A stretch of 64,000 nucleotides of DNA from an uncultured Bacilli bacterium (GCA_934090685.1 CAKOJN010000004.1:66189-130188); one strand, 5' to 3'. Shown: positions 1 to 9,494, counted from the stretch's first letter. Numbers and translations: made by a program. Notes: generated from the letters alone by a model not told the origin.

Positions 1-676
1 CATGTAATCTTTTTTCAAATCTATCACATTGATCAACATAATCACTATATGCTTGAGCAGATTCTTGTGTTCCAAGTGTTTGTGCTTCGATTGCTAATTG
101 TTGAACTTTTGATCTTGCTTCTGCTAATGCAAGTTCACCAGCAGCAATATATAATTGAAGTTCTTTGCAAAATGTTATATTTTGATCATAAACTCCTTGT
201 AATGTTGAACAATCTTTTCTTAAAATCATTTGATGTTCTCTTAGTTTTTCTACTATATTATCAATATTTTTTTCTACTGCCTCATATTTTATTTTTGTTT
301 GTTTCGCTCTACTAATTCCTCTTTTAATAAAACCAAAAACTCCTTTATTTTCTATATCAGATGATGATGATAATTCAAATACTACTTGTCCAATCAATTC
401 TCCTGTTTCACCTAAGTCTTTAGTTTTTATTTCATTAAGCACAGTTCCACAATATCCATCTAGCTTTTCTTGAACTTGAGAACCATAATTTATTACCAAA
501 TCACTATTAGTTATATCGATTTTTTTAGAAAATTCTTTTACTTGTTCCCTTTCTTCATCAGTAAGTTTTCTTAATTCTTCACATTCAACTTGAATATTTG
601 CTTCAATTGCTTGATTATCAATAGTTGGAATATCCAAATCCAAATTAAACTTTGGTTGTTCCTTTAAAGTATCCAC
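1..676 (-). CDS. TelA/KlaA-family (toxic anion resistance) protein, 3' end outside window
   Basis: A minus-strand reading frame runs open from a GTG at 676-674 off the left edge (225 codons seen). GTG is chosen because GGGAGG (684-689 complement) lies 7 nt upstream; the nearby ATG at 679 is out of frame and stops after five codons. The product is highly charged and helical, with the pattern of the TelA family (PF05816): an N-terminal acidic stretch, a FGFIKRG-like turn about residue 110, then long coiled helices rich in Q and E. TelA members (YceH in Bacillus) are linked to tellurite and cell-envelope stress; the molecular function is unknown. Family assignment is by pattern recognition and the C-terminal part is not visible. 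Confidence 0.75.
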   Translation of the reverse strand, partial: MDTLKEQPKFNLDLDIPTIDNQAIEANIQVECEELRKLTDEEREQVKEFSKKIDITNSDLVINYGSQVQEKLDGYCGTVLNEIKTKDLGETGELIGQVVFELSSSSDIENKGVFGFIKRGISRAKQTKIKYEAVEKNIDNIVEKLREHQMILRKDCSTLQGVYDQNITFCKELQLYIAAGELALAEARSKVQQLAIEAQTLGTQESAQAYSDYVDQCDRFEKRLH

Positions 677-837
677 ATCAATACCTCCCTTAATGGTTCT
701 TTATTATATATTAACATTCATGATATGTCAATAAAATCAAGTAAAACTGTAATTTGGTGTATGTAATATGTTTTCTATTAAAATATAAATAATTTCAGAT
801 AGAAATAAAAATATACTTATATACTTATTAAAACAAA

Positions 838-877
838 CTAAAAGCACGGATAAACTAATTATTTTCCATGCTTTTAT
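838..877. terminator. imperfect terminator-like hairpin
   Basis: AAAGCA-c-GGA at about 841-850 pairs with TCC-a-TGCTTT at about 868-876. It lies between the divergently placed TelA-family gene and the HAD gene end. It could terminate transcription arriving from the HAD gene (minus strand). The stem is weak and mismatched. Confidence 0.35.
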
Positions 878-965
878 ATATGCTTACTCCTTATTTTTGG
901 AGTTACTTTTTATATGGCAGGATTTTATAGGAAATTTACAACTTTTATTTTTGCACCTTTCTTAT

Positions 966-1514
966 TTATTTTATATCGTTTTCATATTTCCTTTTCAATA
1001 CTTTAATTAAATTATTTGTAACTAATTCATAATCTCCTAATTGTCTATATTGATAGTTTATATGTTTAAAATTATTTAAATTAACTGGTTTTAATACTAT
1101 TTTAGGTAAATCTTTATAAGTTAGTCCCTTAAATGGCATAGTTTTGAAATGATTTAAATGTATTAATTTATAATCATTGTGATACTCATCATCTAATATA
1201 ACATAATTTGTTATTTCATTTTTTTTCAAATAGTCAACTATACCTAGTAAACGTGATGGCAAGTTTATATCACACAAACTTCCTCGAAAATTCGGGTCTA
1301 TAAAATCGATATTATATATGCATAATTTCTCAAATTGATATTTTAATGCTTTTCTTCTAGTCTCTATTCCGTTCATTTGCCAAGAACTTATTATAACCAC
1401 TTTGGCATTAAATATTTTAACTAATAGTTTTAGGACTTCAACACTTTCTGATAAAAATTCAGAGCAATTATCATTAAGAACTCCATCTATATCTAAAAAT
1501 ATTATATTTTTCAT
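966..1514 (-). CDS. HAD-superfamily hydrolase (HAD_2-like, Swiss-army-knife RNA repair type)
   Basis: The 182-residue protein opens with the HAD motif I FLDIDGVLN (D8 nucleophile, D10 acid/base). Motif II is probably the Ser pair in VVIISSWQ near residue 43, and a late acidic motif is ILDDE near residue 147. No cap domain is evident. This pattern matches the short HAD proteins of Pfam HAD_2 (PF18143), found alone or fused to RNA-repair enzymes; a phosphatase role is likely, the substrate unknown. GGTGATTT precedes the ATG. It stands alone, with tRNA-Trp upstream on the same strand. Confidence 0.75.
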   Translation of the reverse strand: MKNIIFLDIDGVLNDNCSEFLSESVEVLKLLVKIFNAKVVIISSWQMNGIETRRKALKYQFEKLCIYNIDFIDPNFRGSLCDINLPSRLLGIVDYLKKNEITNYVILDDEYHNDYKLIHLNHFKTMPFKGLTYKDLPKIVLKPVNLNNFKHINYQYRQLGDYELVTNNLIKVLKRKYENDIK

Positions 1515-1533
1515 AAATCACCCTAAAAAATAA

Positions 1534-1558
1534 AAACTTGATATTTTTATACCAAGTT
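1534..1558 (-). terminator. intrinsic terminator after tRNA-Trp
   Basis: On the minus strand AAACTTGgTAT pairs with ATAtCAAGTTT around an AAAA loop and is followed by a T-rich run. It lies about 40 nt past the tRNA 3' end and just upstream of the HAD gene start, so the HAD gene probably uses its own promoter or read-through. Confidence 0.7.
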
Positions 1559-1595
1559 TCATATTAAAGAACACTCTGGTTCGACCAAATCTAAA

Positions 1596-1670
1596 TGGCA
1601 GGGGTAGAAGGACTCGAACCCTCCCCAACGGTTTTGGAGACCGGCATGCTACCACTGACACCATACCCCT
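1596..1670 (-). tRNA. tRNA-Trp (anticodon CCA)
   Basis: The minus strand reads as a complete tRNA of 75 nt with encoded 3' CCA. The acceptor stem AGGGGTA pairs with TACCCCT, the discriminator base is G, the T-arm carries GGTTCGAGTCC, and the anticodon loop is CTCCAAA, giving anticodon CCA for UGG. No UCA-anticodon tRNA-Trp is seen. Together with TGA stops in neighbouring genes, this argues against UGA being read as tryptophan. Confidence 0.95.
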
Positions 1671-1768
1671 ATCAGATTGGCACAAACTAATTATATAATA
1701 AAGTTAATAATAAATCAACTTTTTATACATATTTTCTATAAATGCATACAATAATATAGGTGAATTAT

Positions 1769-2191
1769 ATGTTAATTAAATATACAGATAAAGAATTAGA
1801 TTTATGTGCAAGATTAATGAGAGCAGAAGCACTTGCTGAAGGTGAACTTGGAATGCTTATGGTAGGAAACGTAATTGTCAATAGAGCAATCGCTAACTGT
1901 CTTGATTTTAAAAATATACGAAGTATAACTGATGCTATATATCAAAAAAACGCATTTGTTGGGGTAAATAGTAATCTCTTTAATTCAAAATCTACCACTA
2001 AAGAAAAAGAACTTGCCAAAAGAGTATTAAAAGGAGAATACTATCATCCAGCAACTAATGCTTTATGGTTTTATAGTCCTAAAAAAGGAGAAGAATGCAA
2101 AGGTACTTGGTTTAAGCAAAGAAATGCTGGTAGATATAAAAATCATTGTTTTTACGCACCAGATCCAGGAGTATGTCAAGAATTATACTAA
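1769..2191 (+). CDS. SleB/CwlJ-type cell wall hydrolase
   Basis: This 140-residue protein matches the Hydrolase_2 family (PF07486). An early RLMRAEALAEGELGM segment holds the conserved Glu; VGNVIVNRA and a C-terminal FYSPKKG...CHCFYAP-like segment (about 105-130) follow. Family members are muralytic enzymes that cut spore cortex or vegetative peptidoglycan. There is no signal peptide or SPOR/LysM domain, so export is unexplained. ATG 1769 is preferred over an in-frame GTG at 1760 because TAGGTGA (1757-1763) serves as its ribosome binding site and would overlap the GTG. Confidence 0.8.
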   Translation: MLIKYTDKELDLCARLMRAEALAEGELGMLMVGNVIVNRAIANCLDFKNIRSITDAIYQKNAFVGVNSNLFNSKSTTKEKELAKRVLKGEYYHPATNALWFYSPKKGEECKGTWFKQRNAGRYKNHCFYAPDPGVCQELY

Positions 2192-2236
2192 ATCTATTAA
2201 AATATTAAGTTTCATGATATAATGTAAAAACAAGGG

Positions 2237-3754
2237 ATGAAGTATATGGAAATATTAAATGATATAATTACTGCTATAGGTAACTTTTATTTTACCGGGA
2301 ATAAAATATATAAAATTATAGGTGTAATATTAAGTATAATGGTTTTTCATAAAGCATTTTACTTTGTTATTGGTATGTTTTTTACAAGAAAATTTAAACC
2401 TGCTAAAAAGAAACACAAATATGGAATACTAATTGCTGCTAGAAATGAAAAAGCAGTTATTGGGAATCTTATAGATAGTATAAATAAGCAAGATTATCCA
2501 AAAGACTTATATACTATATTTGTAGTTGCTGATAACTGTACTGATAACACTGCAGAAATTGCTAGAAGTAAAGGTGCTATATGTTATGAAAGATTTGATG
2601 ATGCGCATAGAACAAAAGGTTATGCATTAGAGTTTCTACTTGATAGAATAGAAGAAGATTATAAAAGAGACAGTTTTGAGGGTTATTTTATATTTGATGC
2701 TGATAACTTACTTAAATCGAACTTCATTTCTAAAATGAATGATGCATTCGATAGTGGACAAAAAATAATAACATCTTACAGAAATACTAAAAACTTTGAT
2801 GAAAACTGGATTGCTTCAACTTACGCACTACACTGGATAAGATCAATTAGAACAAATCACAGAGCAAGAAGTGTTCTTAGACTTGCAACCAATATTCAGG
2901 GAACAGGATTCTTATTCTCAAACGAAATAGTAAAAGATGGATGGCATTATACATCATTAACAGAAGATAGAGCTCTTACTGCTGATGCTGTTGCTCAAGG
3001 ATATCAAATTACATATCAAGATGAAGCAGAATTTTTTGATGAACAACCAATTAGTCTAAAAGTAGCATTAAGACAAAGACTACGTTGGTCAAAAGGACAC
3101 TTACAAGCATTTGTTGAAAGTGGTCCATATCTATTTATAAATATATTTTTTGGTAAAAGATTTTTAAAAACGAATTGGAACAAAAATAAGAAAAAAGTAA
3201 AAAAAGAAAAAACATTCAAAAATGTTATGTTAGATATATTAGAGTCAATTAGACATAGGTTCGCATCATTTGATACTCTATCACAACTAACACCAATATC
3301 ATTCATTAATTTATGTAGATGGTTACTATTCTCAGTTATTATATACTCTTGCTACACATATACTACTGGTATATATGGAAGTAATATATTTAGTGGAAAC
3401 ACTACTCTTGCTAAATGGTTAAGAGGAATAACTGATATAGAAGTTAATGTAGGACCTGGATACTTAGCAATGTTACTTGGATTTGTACTTGCTGTATGGC
3501 ATAGGTTATTATGGAGAATGGGAATATATTTCTCAAATATGTGGATGGCAATATATATATTTATTATTGAAAACAGGAGAATTAAAAAGATATCTCTTAA
3601 AAATAAAATATTATTTACACTTACATGGCCAATATTTGATATTATCGGTAGATATACAACCTATATAGCATTATTTATGAATGTAACTTGGAAACCAATA
3701 CCACACGAAAGTAAAGTAACAATAGATGATATAAATAATAAGGCAGGTGCCTAA
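2237..3754 (+). CDS. membrane-bound family 2 glycosyltransferase
   Basis: The roughly 500-residue protein has an N-terminal membrane segment (about 20-50) and a GT-A catalytic domain. The latter shows IAARNEKAVIG at about 67, a VADNCTDNT loop, a FDADN (DxD-type) metal site near 153, TEDRAL (general base) near 235, and QRLRW, the QxxRW motif of processive transferases. Several C-terminal membrane segments follow. This is the layout of cellulose/hyaluronan/PNAG-type synthases and related envelope transferases; the sugar is not predictable. ATG 2246 fits the AAGGGATGA ribosome binding site better than ATG 2237, so three residues may be lost. The next small gene begins immediately after its stop. 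Confidence 0.85.
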   Translation: MKYMEILNDIITAIGNFYFTGNKIYKIIGVILSIMVFHKAFYFVIGMFFTRKFKPAKKKHKYGILIAARNEKAVIGNLIDSINKQDYPKDLYTIFVVADNCTDNTAEIARSKGAICYERFDDAHRTKGYALEFLLDRIEEDYKRDSFEGYFIFDADNLLKSNFISKMNDAFDSGQKIITSYRNTKNFDENWIASTYALHWIRSIRTNHRARSVLRLATNIQGTGFLFSNEIVKDGWHYTSLTEDRALTADAVAQGYQITYQDEAEFFDEQPISLKVALRQRLRWSKGHLQAFVESGPYLFINIFFGKRFLKTNWNKNKKKVKKEKTFKNVMLDILESIRHRFASFDTLSQLTPISFINLCRWLLFSVIIYSCYTYTTGIYGSNIFSGNTTLAKWLRGITDIEVNVGPGYLAMLLGFVLAVWHRLLWRMGIYFSNMWMAIYIFIIENRRIKKISLKNKILFTLTWPIFDIIGRYTTYIALFMNVTWKPIPHESKVTIDDINNKAGA

Positions 3755-3949
3755 ATGAAAGAATATTTAAAACAATTTTACTCAGAAGGACTTGCTAACA
3801 CATTTTATGTAAAACCACTTAATTATTTAAAAAAGCATATTAAGAATAAAAGTATATTGAAGTTATTTTCTATAATATTAAAAGTCATATATACTATATT
3901 CTGTATAGTTCTAGCAATTATATTATTTAAAGTAATTTTTCCATTTTAA
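3755..3949 (+). CDS. small single-pass membrane protein, coupled to the glycosyltransferase
   Basis: The 64-residue product has a basic N-terminal half and one C-terminal membrane helix (about 37-63, IILKVIYTIFCIVLAIIL). Its ATG directly abuts the TAA of the glycosyltransferase gene, so translation is probably coupled. I do not recognise a family. Position suggests an accessory or anchoring subunit of the transferase, which is inference from context only. Confidence 0.6.
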   Translation: MKEYLKQFYSEGLANTFYVKPLNYLKKHIKNKSILKLFSIILKVIYTIFCIVLAIILFKVIFPF

Positions 3950-3982
3950 AAGAAGCATATTTTGAATAGTGCTTCCTTTTTA
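3950..3982. terminator. bidirectional terminator between convergent genes
   Basis: GAAGCA and TGCTTC flank an AT-rich loop, followed by CTTTTTATTT on the plus strand and preceded by A-rich sequence serving the minus strand. It sits between the small membrane protein gene and the convergent sulfatase gene. Confidence 0.7.
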
Positions 3983-5944
3983 TTTAGTCTTTTTAAAATA
4001 ATCAAATTTTAAAGTTAAGTCATTCTTTTTAGTAATTCTAGTAATAAAATAGTTTTTATTCTCTAACTCTTCTGATGATATACTCTTACCATTAGTTATT
4101 TCGCCTTGATATACGTATACATTACCATCGTACCATGAATAATCACTAAAGAATACTATAGGTTCATAATCACTATCTAATGCATCTGTTTGTATATAAT
4201 TATTTTGATTAAATTCAATTCCAAATAAATTCAATACTGTTGGTAAAATGTTTAATTGAGAAGTTACTTTATTAATAGTTTTTTTCTTCATACCATCTTT
4301 CCATATAAAGAATGGAGTGTTATTTATTAAGTTGTTATCTGTTTCTTTATATTTGTCAAGAATGGTTTTATCTTCAATGGTATAAAGATAATGATCAGCA
4401 TAAGCGACTATAACAGTATTATCAAGTAAATCTTTTTCTCTTAACTTATCAAGTAATAATGAAACCATATAATCTGTTTCTTTTGCTTGTCTTCTAACAC
4501 ATTCTTCTTCAGACATCTCTGTAAATTCTAAACTCTTTACTTTTTCATCTTCATTTTCAATTTCAGAGTTCATTTCTTCAATCTTTTTTTCTGTATCTTC
4601 ATTATATAGCATTTTACATACGCCTTTAGTATTAGTAAATGGCATATGTGCTGAATATGTAATTAAATAATCTACAAAGTTTCCTTCTTCAGGAAACATT
4701 AAATTACTAAATTCTTCATTCAATATCAATTCTCTATCAAGTTCATATGATTTATCTTTATAGTCAAACATATCAATAAGTCCATAATAATTATCATATC
4801 CCCAATTTAAATAATTAACTTTTCTTGAATAATACTCGCCACTATTCATGTGAAATGCGTTTACTGAATAACCAAGATTTTTAAATATATTAGCCATTGA
4901 GTTTGGAAATTTATTCTTATTAAACGTATATGCATTTTTATTGTATGAAAGTGGTGTTATTAAACCTGTATTAACAGCAAATTCAGAATTAAATGTACTG
5001 CCTCCACCATTATAATATGAATAATGATTAGTAAAATTATAAGAATGATTCATCATATTATATAAAGTTGGTGTATCTTCTTCAGTAATTAACCATTTAT
5101 CAATACCTTCCAATTGTAAGAAAATAACATTGTTTCCTTTGAATTTTCCAGTATATTTATTTTTATTTGATTCTTTCAACATATATGATTCTTCTAAAAA
5201 AACTATATCTTCTTGATTTTCTTGCTCTTTAGTCTTTAAAAATGTCATATAGAAATTTCTAACAGTATACTCATATATACCTGTAATCTTCATACTTTTA
5301 TTATTATCGTTAAAAGATACATATATATTTCTAGGATTCTTCCAACTAGACCAAGTTAGTTCTTTATTTTCATGACCTAATGTAATAGGTATAAACAAAT
5401 GTAGTATTACAAATGCACAAATTACAATTGAAATATTCTTATAATTATTTTTCTTTTTGATAGGTATATTTTTGTAACCTATTACAAATGTGACAATTAT
5501 TATTATAAAAAATATATATACTAGTACATTGCAGTTTTTAAGCGTATCTAAAAAATATGGTGCTCCTTCACCTGCTGATTCCATCAATCTAAAATCAAAG
5601 AAAGTTTTAGTAAGTGAAAAGTAAACATTATTTACTAAAAACATTATCATAAATAATATTCCAAATACTAAGTACAATACTCTACTTACAATTTTATTAC
5701 TATTAATAGAAATGCCTATAAATAGTCCTATGTATATTAAATCAAATAATAAAGGTGCATAGAACCTATAATTAATATAATCAACACTACTTCCTAATAT
5801 GAATGTAAATAAGTCTATTAATACAAAAGGCAAGCACATTAAAATAATAAATTTATATCTAATAATGAATTCTTTTATCTTTTTATAGTAACTTTTTATT
5901 CTTTTAGAAAGTATGATTTTTTTAACTTTATTTAAAAATTTCAT
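3980..5944 (-). CDS. LTA synthase family protein (membrane-anchored sulfatase fold)
   Basis: The protein of about 654 residues has five N-terminal membrane segments (about 35-210) followed by an extracellular sulfatase/alkaline-phosphatase fold domain. Visible landmarks are VIFLQLEGID (first metal ligand), GGGSTFNSEFA with the candidate catalytic Thr, and a YADHYLY metal-binding segment. LtaS-type enzymes transfer glycerol phosphate from phosphatidylglycerol; relatives transfer phosphoethanolamine or phosphoglycerol to glycans, so the exact reaction is open. ATG 5944 is chosen because GGTGAT lies 5 nt upstream; a longer in-frame start at 5995 lacks a site. Adjacent glycosyltransferase and cell-wall genes fit an envelope role. 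Confidence 0.8.
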   Translation of the reverse strand: MKFLNKVKKIILSKRIKSYYKKIKEFIIRYKFIILMCLPFVLIDLFTFILGSSVDYINYRFYAPLLFDLIYIGLFIGISINSNKIVSRVLYLVFGILFMIMFLVNNVYFSLTKTFFDFRLMESAGEGAPYFLDTLKNCNVLVYIFFIIIIVTFVIGYKNIPIKKKNNYKNISIVICAFVILHLFIPITLGHENKELTWSSWKNPRNIYVSFNDNNKSMKITGIYEYTVRNFYMTFLKTKEQENQEDIVFLEESYMLKESNKNKYTGKFKGNNVIFLQLEGIDKWLITEEDTPTLYNMMNHSYNFTNHYSYYNGGGSTFNSEFAVNTGLITPLSYNKNAYTFNKNKFPNSMANIFKNLGYSVNAFHMNSGEYYSRKVNYLNWGYDNYYGLIDMFDYKDKSYELDRELILNEEFSNLMFPEEGNFVDYLITYSAHMPFTNTKGVCKMLYNEDTEKKIEEMNSEIENEDEKVKSLEFTEMSEEECVRRQAKETDYMVSLLLDKLREKDLLDNTVIVAYADHYLYTIEDKTILDKYKETDNNLINNTPFFIWKDGMKKKTINKVTSQLNILPTVLNLFGIEFNQNNYIQTDALDSDYEPIVFFSDYSWYDGNVYVYQGEITNGKSISSEELENKNYFITRITKKNDLTLKFDYFKKTK

Positions 5945-6027
5945 ATAAATCACCATTCGTATATTCATTATACTAGTATTTGTATTTTTTTTCAATTAGT
6001 ATATAAGAATAAATGTAAACTTCAAAT

Positions 6028-6049
6028 AAAAAAGTGCATTTAAGCACTA
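6028..6049 (-). terminator. terminator of the amidase/LysM gene
   Basis: Minus-strand AGTGC-ttaaat-GCACT is followed by TTTTTT and overlaps the TAG stop of the LysM reading frame. Confidence 0.7.
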
Positions 6050-7141
6050 GTTGGTTGGTATTAATAAAGATTGTCCAATTTTTAGTGTTGATGTTGATAA
6101 ATTGTTTATTGTCATTAGTTTTTTGACAGTTGTTCCATATTTATTTGCGATTTTCCATAAAGAATCACCTTTTTGAACCAAGTATGTATTGTAATTTGTA
6201 GACCCCGGTATCTTTAGTACTTGTCCTATTTGAAGAGTATTTGTTGATAAGTTGTTAAGACTCTTTATATCGTTTACTGTCGTGTCATATTTATTGGCAA
6301 TTGTATATAGATTGTCACCTTTTTGGACTATATAATTAATTTCACCTGTTGATTTAGATGGAATTATTAACACTTGACCTATTTTTAGAAAATCACTTGT
6401 CAGATTGTTTGCTTTTTTAAGTTCAGATGTAGTTATTTTGTTATCATATGCTATTTGAGATAACGTGTCACCGCTTTTTACCGTGTATGTTTTTTCAGCA
6501 CTGGTCTTTTTAGTTTTAGGAAGAAGTAATTGTTGATTAATTGTTAGTTTGTCAGTATTTAAATTGTTTATTTTCATTATTGTACTAACAGTCGTACCGT
6601 ATTCTTTAGCTATCTTAGATAAATTGTCACCATTCTTAACTTTATATACAAGATAATCATCTGGAATAATTTCTTCCTCTTTAGATGATACTTTAAGTGT
6701 TTGACCTACTTGTAGTACATTGGATTTTAGATTATTTAAAGATTTCAATTTGCTTACAGTTGTTCCATATTTGTTAGCAATGTCCCATAATGTGTCACCT
6801 TTTTTAACTGTGTAATAATCACTTCCTAGTGGTGCTGTATATTTAATTCCTTTGTAGTCAGCAACTGCTCTAACGACTGCTTCTGCATATTCTTTGTAAT
6901 TCTTTTTAATTTGTTCAACGTCGTCTTTTGGACTATCTATAAATCCATACTCAACAATGACTGTTTCATTGTTCGGTGTGTCTCTATGCATGAAATAGTA
7001 ATCTCTTGATGGGTTGCTTGGTAACCTTAGTTGATAATACTTTCTAACGTTTTGACCTTCTTTTTCGAGTTCGTTAAGTATTTTTTTAGATAATGTTGAG
7101 GAGTTTCTTAGGGCGTATATTACTTCGGCGCCGTCGCCACC
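6047..7141 (-). pseudogene. 3' portion of a disrupted N-acetylmuramoyl-L-alanine amidase with five LysM repeats
   Basis: Reading from the junction at 7141, the frame gives the C-terminal half of an amidase_3 domain (DGAEVIYALRNSS onward, with the catalytic Glu in VIVEYGF), then five LysM repeats of about 45 residues (each YxVxxGDxLxxIA...GQxLxIP) to the TAG at 6047. The first half of the catalytic domain, with zinc ligands H12, E26 and H83, lies 11 kb away at 18230-18492. Only an ATG at 6991 without a good ribosome binding site could start this fragment, and the product would lack most of the catalytic fold. The break is an element insertion. Joining the halves across GGTGG restores one frame of about 450 codons, so the gene may be repaired on excision. 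Confidence 0.85.
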
Positions 7142-7161
7142 CCCGAAGTCGTAGAATGTAG
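7137..7161. other. attachment junction (core plus element arm), low-coordinate side
   Basis: CCACC at 7137-7141 is the shared core. The adjoining 20 bp inside the element (7142-7161), read on the minus strand, is CTACATTCTACGACTTCGGG. It matches the inverted arm at the other end at 12 of 20 positions without gaps, including seven outermost bases and TTCG near the core. Confidence 0.75.
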
Positions 7162-7176
7162 TTAATTATTGTTATC

Positions 7177-7641
7177 TTAATTTTCATGAAAAATATAAGT
7201 AATATCTTTGTATTTTTTTCCTTCTTTTTGAAATAGTTTTTGATTTGTTGTACATTTTGTTATGGGTCCTTTATCTTCTTGATATGAACCAATTTTTATG
7301 TAATCAAAAGATTTCATCCAATCTTCTATATCACAATCACGTCCACTATATAAGGCTGTTAATTTATTTTTACTATGTATATATTCACAATATTTTATCA
7401 ACTCATCTTTATCTTCTATGGTTTCACCGCCTTCGCCCATAAAACAAACCACATCAAAGTAATTAAAATACACATTAAAAATCATGTCAAAGTTATCTTT
7501 TAATTTATCACCATATAAATCATGCAAAAATGGTGTATGACAGTTTTTACATCTATGTTGACAATTAGATATATATATTGTTAAGCTTTTTTTCATTGGA
7601 ATTTCTAATTCAGATATACCTACACTTGCATAATGTAACAT
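7177..7641 (-). CDS. NrdG-like radical SAM activase
   Basis: The protein is about 154 residues. It carries the radical-SAM cluster motif CQHRCKNC (CxxxCxxC), a GEGGE glycine-rich SAM-binding segment, and a FDYIKIGSYQ...TTNQKLF tail like that of anaerobic ribonucleotide reductase activating proteins. NrdG makes the glycyl radical on NrdD; no nrdD is in this window, so the partner would be elsewhere or different. It is the outermost gene of the inserted element, between the attachment site and the recombinase. ATG 7641 is chosen because AGGTGAT lies just upstream; ATG 7647 and GTG 7650 overlap that site. Confidence 0.75.
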   Translation of the reverse strand: MLHYASVGISELEIPMKKSLTIYISNCQHRCKNCHTPFLHDLYGDKLKDNFDMIFNVYFNYFDVVCFMGEGGETIEDKDELIKYCEYIHSKNKLTALYSGRDCDIEDWMKSFDYIKIGSYQEDKGPITKCTTNQKLFQKEGKKYKDITYIFHEN

Positions 7642-7741
7642 ACACATCACCTATGTATATTATACTATATTTGTCTACATTTTTTCTTTAATTATTAACT
7701 TATCAACATCATAAAAATAATAAAATCCTTTAATTAATCTT

Positions 7742-9316
7742 TTAATTATTAAAATTATATATTATTTCTACATTTTTATCTTTATCAACAATTATTTTAT
7801 CTACTAGTATAAATAATAATTCTCTAGTAGGTTTTTTCATACTAATTAATTCTTTTATTTTTTGTTTTATTTCTTCATCATTATATTTTTTAGGAACTTC
7901 ATTAATGCAATTTTCTAATTCTTTTATTCTAGATTTGTGTGTTCTTATTAGATTTTCTGTGCTAGAGGATAGTCTTGTATAAGTATCAACTGAGATTATC
8001 CCATTATATTTATCTTCATATAAAGCATCTATTTTTAGTTGTAGTTCTTTGATATTATTTTCTAGTTTTTGTTTTTCTATAATTAAGTTTTCCTTGTTAT
8101 CCTTCTCACTTTTCACATTAGATATTAAATTATCAATATCAACTTTATCTATATACTTTTTACAAGTTTTTTTGATTTGATTTAAAATTATTTTTTCAAA
8201 ACTATTATATTCTGAAAAGTGTGGTTCACATAATCTTTGTCTTGGACTTCTAGAATATTTGTTGCAATTTATAGACCAGTAATTGCGTTTTTCTCTATAA
8301 CTAACCGTTAGCTTATTACCACACTCTTTGCAATAAAGTAAGCCCTCTAATAGCCTCTGTGGACGATTTAATTTTACTGTTCTAGTTCTGTTAGCACTTG
8401 TTTGTATTTGATTAAATACTGCTCTATCTACTAATGGTTCATGAGTATTTTCTACAATTATCCAATACTCACTAGAAAGACATATTCTCTTTTGTGACTT
8501 ATAGTTTAATTTTGTCTGAACATTTTGAATCATATCACCAGTATACATTCTATTCTTTAATATTTTATTAATCGTACTACAAGTCCAGATATATCCATTT
8601 ATTTGTCTTTTTGATTTTTTTATTTGTTTATATGCACTTGGTGTTGGAATATTTTCATTATTTAATCTTTCAATTATATCTGATATTTTATCTCCTCTTG
8701 ATACTTCATTAAATATTCTTTTTACTATCCATGCTGTGTCTGGGTTTGGTACTAGATGTCCTTTATCAAGTGGATCTCTCATATACCCAAAACTTGGTTT
8801 ACTACCTATAAACTTACCTTTTACTTTTTTATCTCTTAATATTGATTTTATTTTCTTTGATGTATCTTTACTAGTCATATCATTGAATAAAGCTTTAAAA
8901 GGTGCTATATCATTATTTGCAGAATCTAAGAAAGTATCTACATTATCTAGTATAGATATATATCTAACTTTCTTTAATGGAAAGTATTGTTCTATATAAT
9001 AACCACACTTAATATAATCTCTACCTAATCTTGATAAATCTTTAGTTATAACACAATTTATTTTTCCATTTTCTATGTCTTCAAGTAATCTTTTAAATGC
9101 TGGTCTATCAAAGTTAGTACCTGAATATCCATCATCAACATACTCATCAGTTAAAATAAATCCATTATCTCTTAAATAGTTCATAATCAAACTTCTTTGA
9201 TTTAGTACACTCTCACTTTCAGACTCTCTTTTATGTGCTTTATCCTCATCCTCTTGCGATAACCTTATGTATATTCCTACATTATAAAATGATGGCGGTT
9301 TTACTGTGCTATACAT
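7742..9316 (-). CDS. large serine recombinase (integrase of the element)
   Basis: The 524-residue enzyme has an N-terminal resolvase domain with the nucleophile Ser20 in YIRLSQED and catalytic Arg in DLSRLGRD. A recombinase domain follows (about 175-300), then a zinc ribbon (CKEC near 334 plus a later pair of Cys), and a long coiled coil (about 405-490). This layout is that of TnpX/phiC31-type large serine recombinases, which integrate and excise DNA at short attachment sites with a 2-bp crossover. Its ATG overlaps the end of a 61-codon gene by 8 nt. It lies about 600 bp from one attachment junction and is the obvious enzyme for the island; directional excision normally also needs a small factor. 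Confidence 0.93.
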   Translation of the reverse strand: MYSTVKPPSFYNVGIYIRLSQEDEDKAHKRESESESVLNQRSLIMNYLRDNGFILTDEYVDDGYSGTNFDRPAFKRLLEDIENGKINCVITKDLSRLGRDYIKCGYYIEQYFPLKKVRYISILDNVDTFLDSANNDIAPFKALFNDMTSKDTSKKIKSILRDKKVKGKFIGSKPSFGYMRDPLDKGHLVPNPDTAWIVKRIFNEVSRGDKISDIIERLNNENIPTPSAYKQIKKSKRQINGYIWTCSTINKILKNRMYTGDMIQNVQTKLNYKSQKRICLSSEYWIIVENTHEPLVDRAVFNQIQTSANRTRTVKLNRPQRLLEGLLYCKECGNKLTVSYREKRNYWSINCNKYSRSPRQRLCEPHFSEYNSFEKIILNQIKKTCKKYIDKVDIDNLISNVKSEKDNKENLIIEKQKLENNIKELQLKIDALYEDKYNGIISVDTYTRLSSSTENLIRTHKSRIKELENCINEVPKKYNDEEIKQKIKELISMKKPTRELLFILVDKIIVDKDKNVEIIYNFNN

Positions 9317-9494
9317 TATTCTCCTTTCTTTTGCATAGCATCTTGTTTGCCGTTTCCATTATAACTCTCTTACCATCATTTGTGTCATTTATTTCGTTAT
9401 TTTCATCTTTATATTTAAGTATTAAACATACATATTCTTGTAATAAAGTAAATATATCTTTACCATCATTTTTAAATGTTTCAGTTATTATCAT
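9309..9494 (-). CDS. small protein coupled to the serine recombinase
   Basis: This 61-residue charged protein, with a short hydrophobic helix in the first half, overlaps the recombinase start (AATAATGTATAG), suggesting translational coupling. AGGGGTAGAG precedes its ATG. I do not recognise a family. Its size and place make a recombination directionality factor or regulator possible, but nothing in the sequence proves that. Confidence 0.55.
   Translation of the reverse strand: MIITETFKNDGKDIFTLLQEYVCLILKYKDENNEINDTNDGKRVIMETANKMLCKRKENNV

Noticed and set aside
1596..1670. Possibility that UGA codes for tryptophan in this lineage
   Set aside because: The only tRNA-Trp has anticodon CCA and several genes, for example the symporter at 52738 and the pyrophosphatase at 35821, end at TGA at the expected length.
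7177..7641. NrdG-like gene as a host gene outside the island
   Set aside because: The amidase codons end at 7141, so this gene lies on the element side of the junction.
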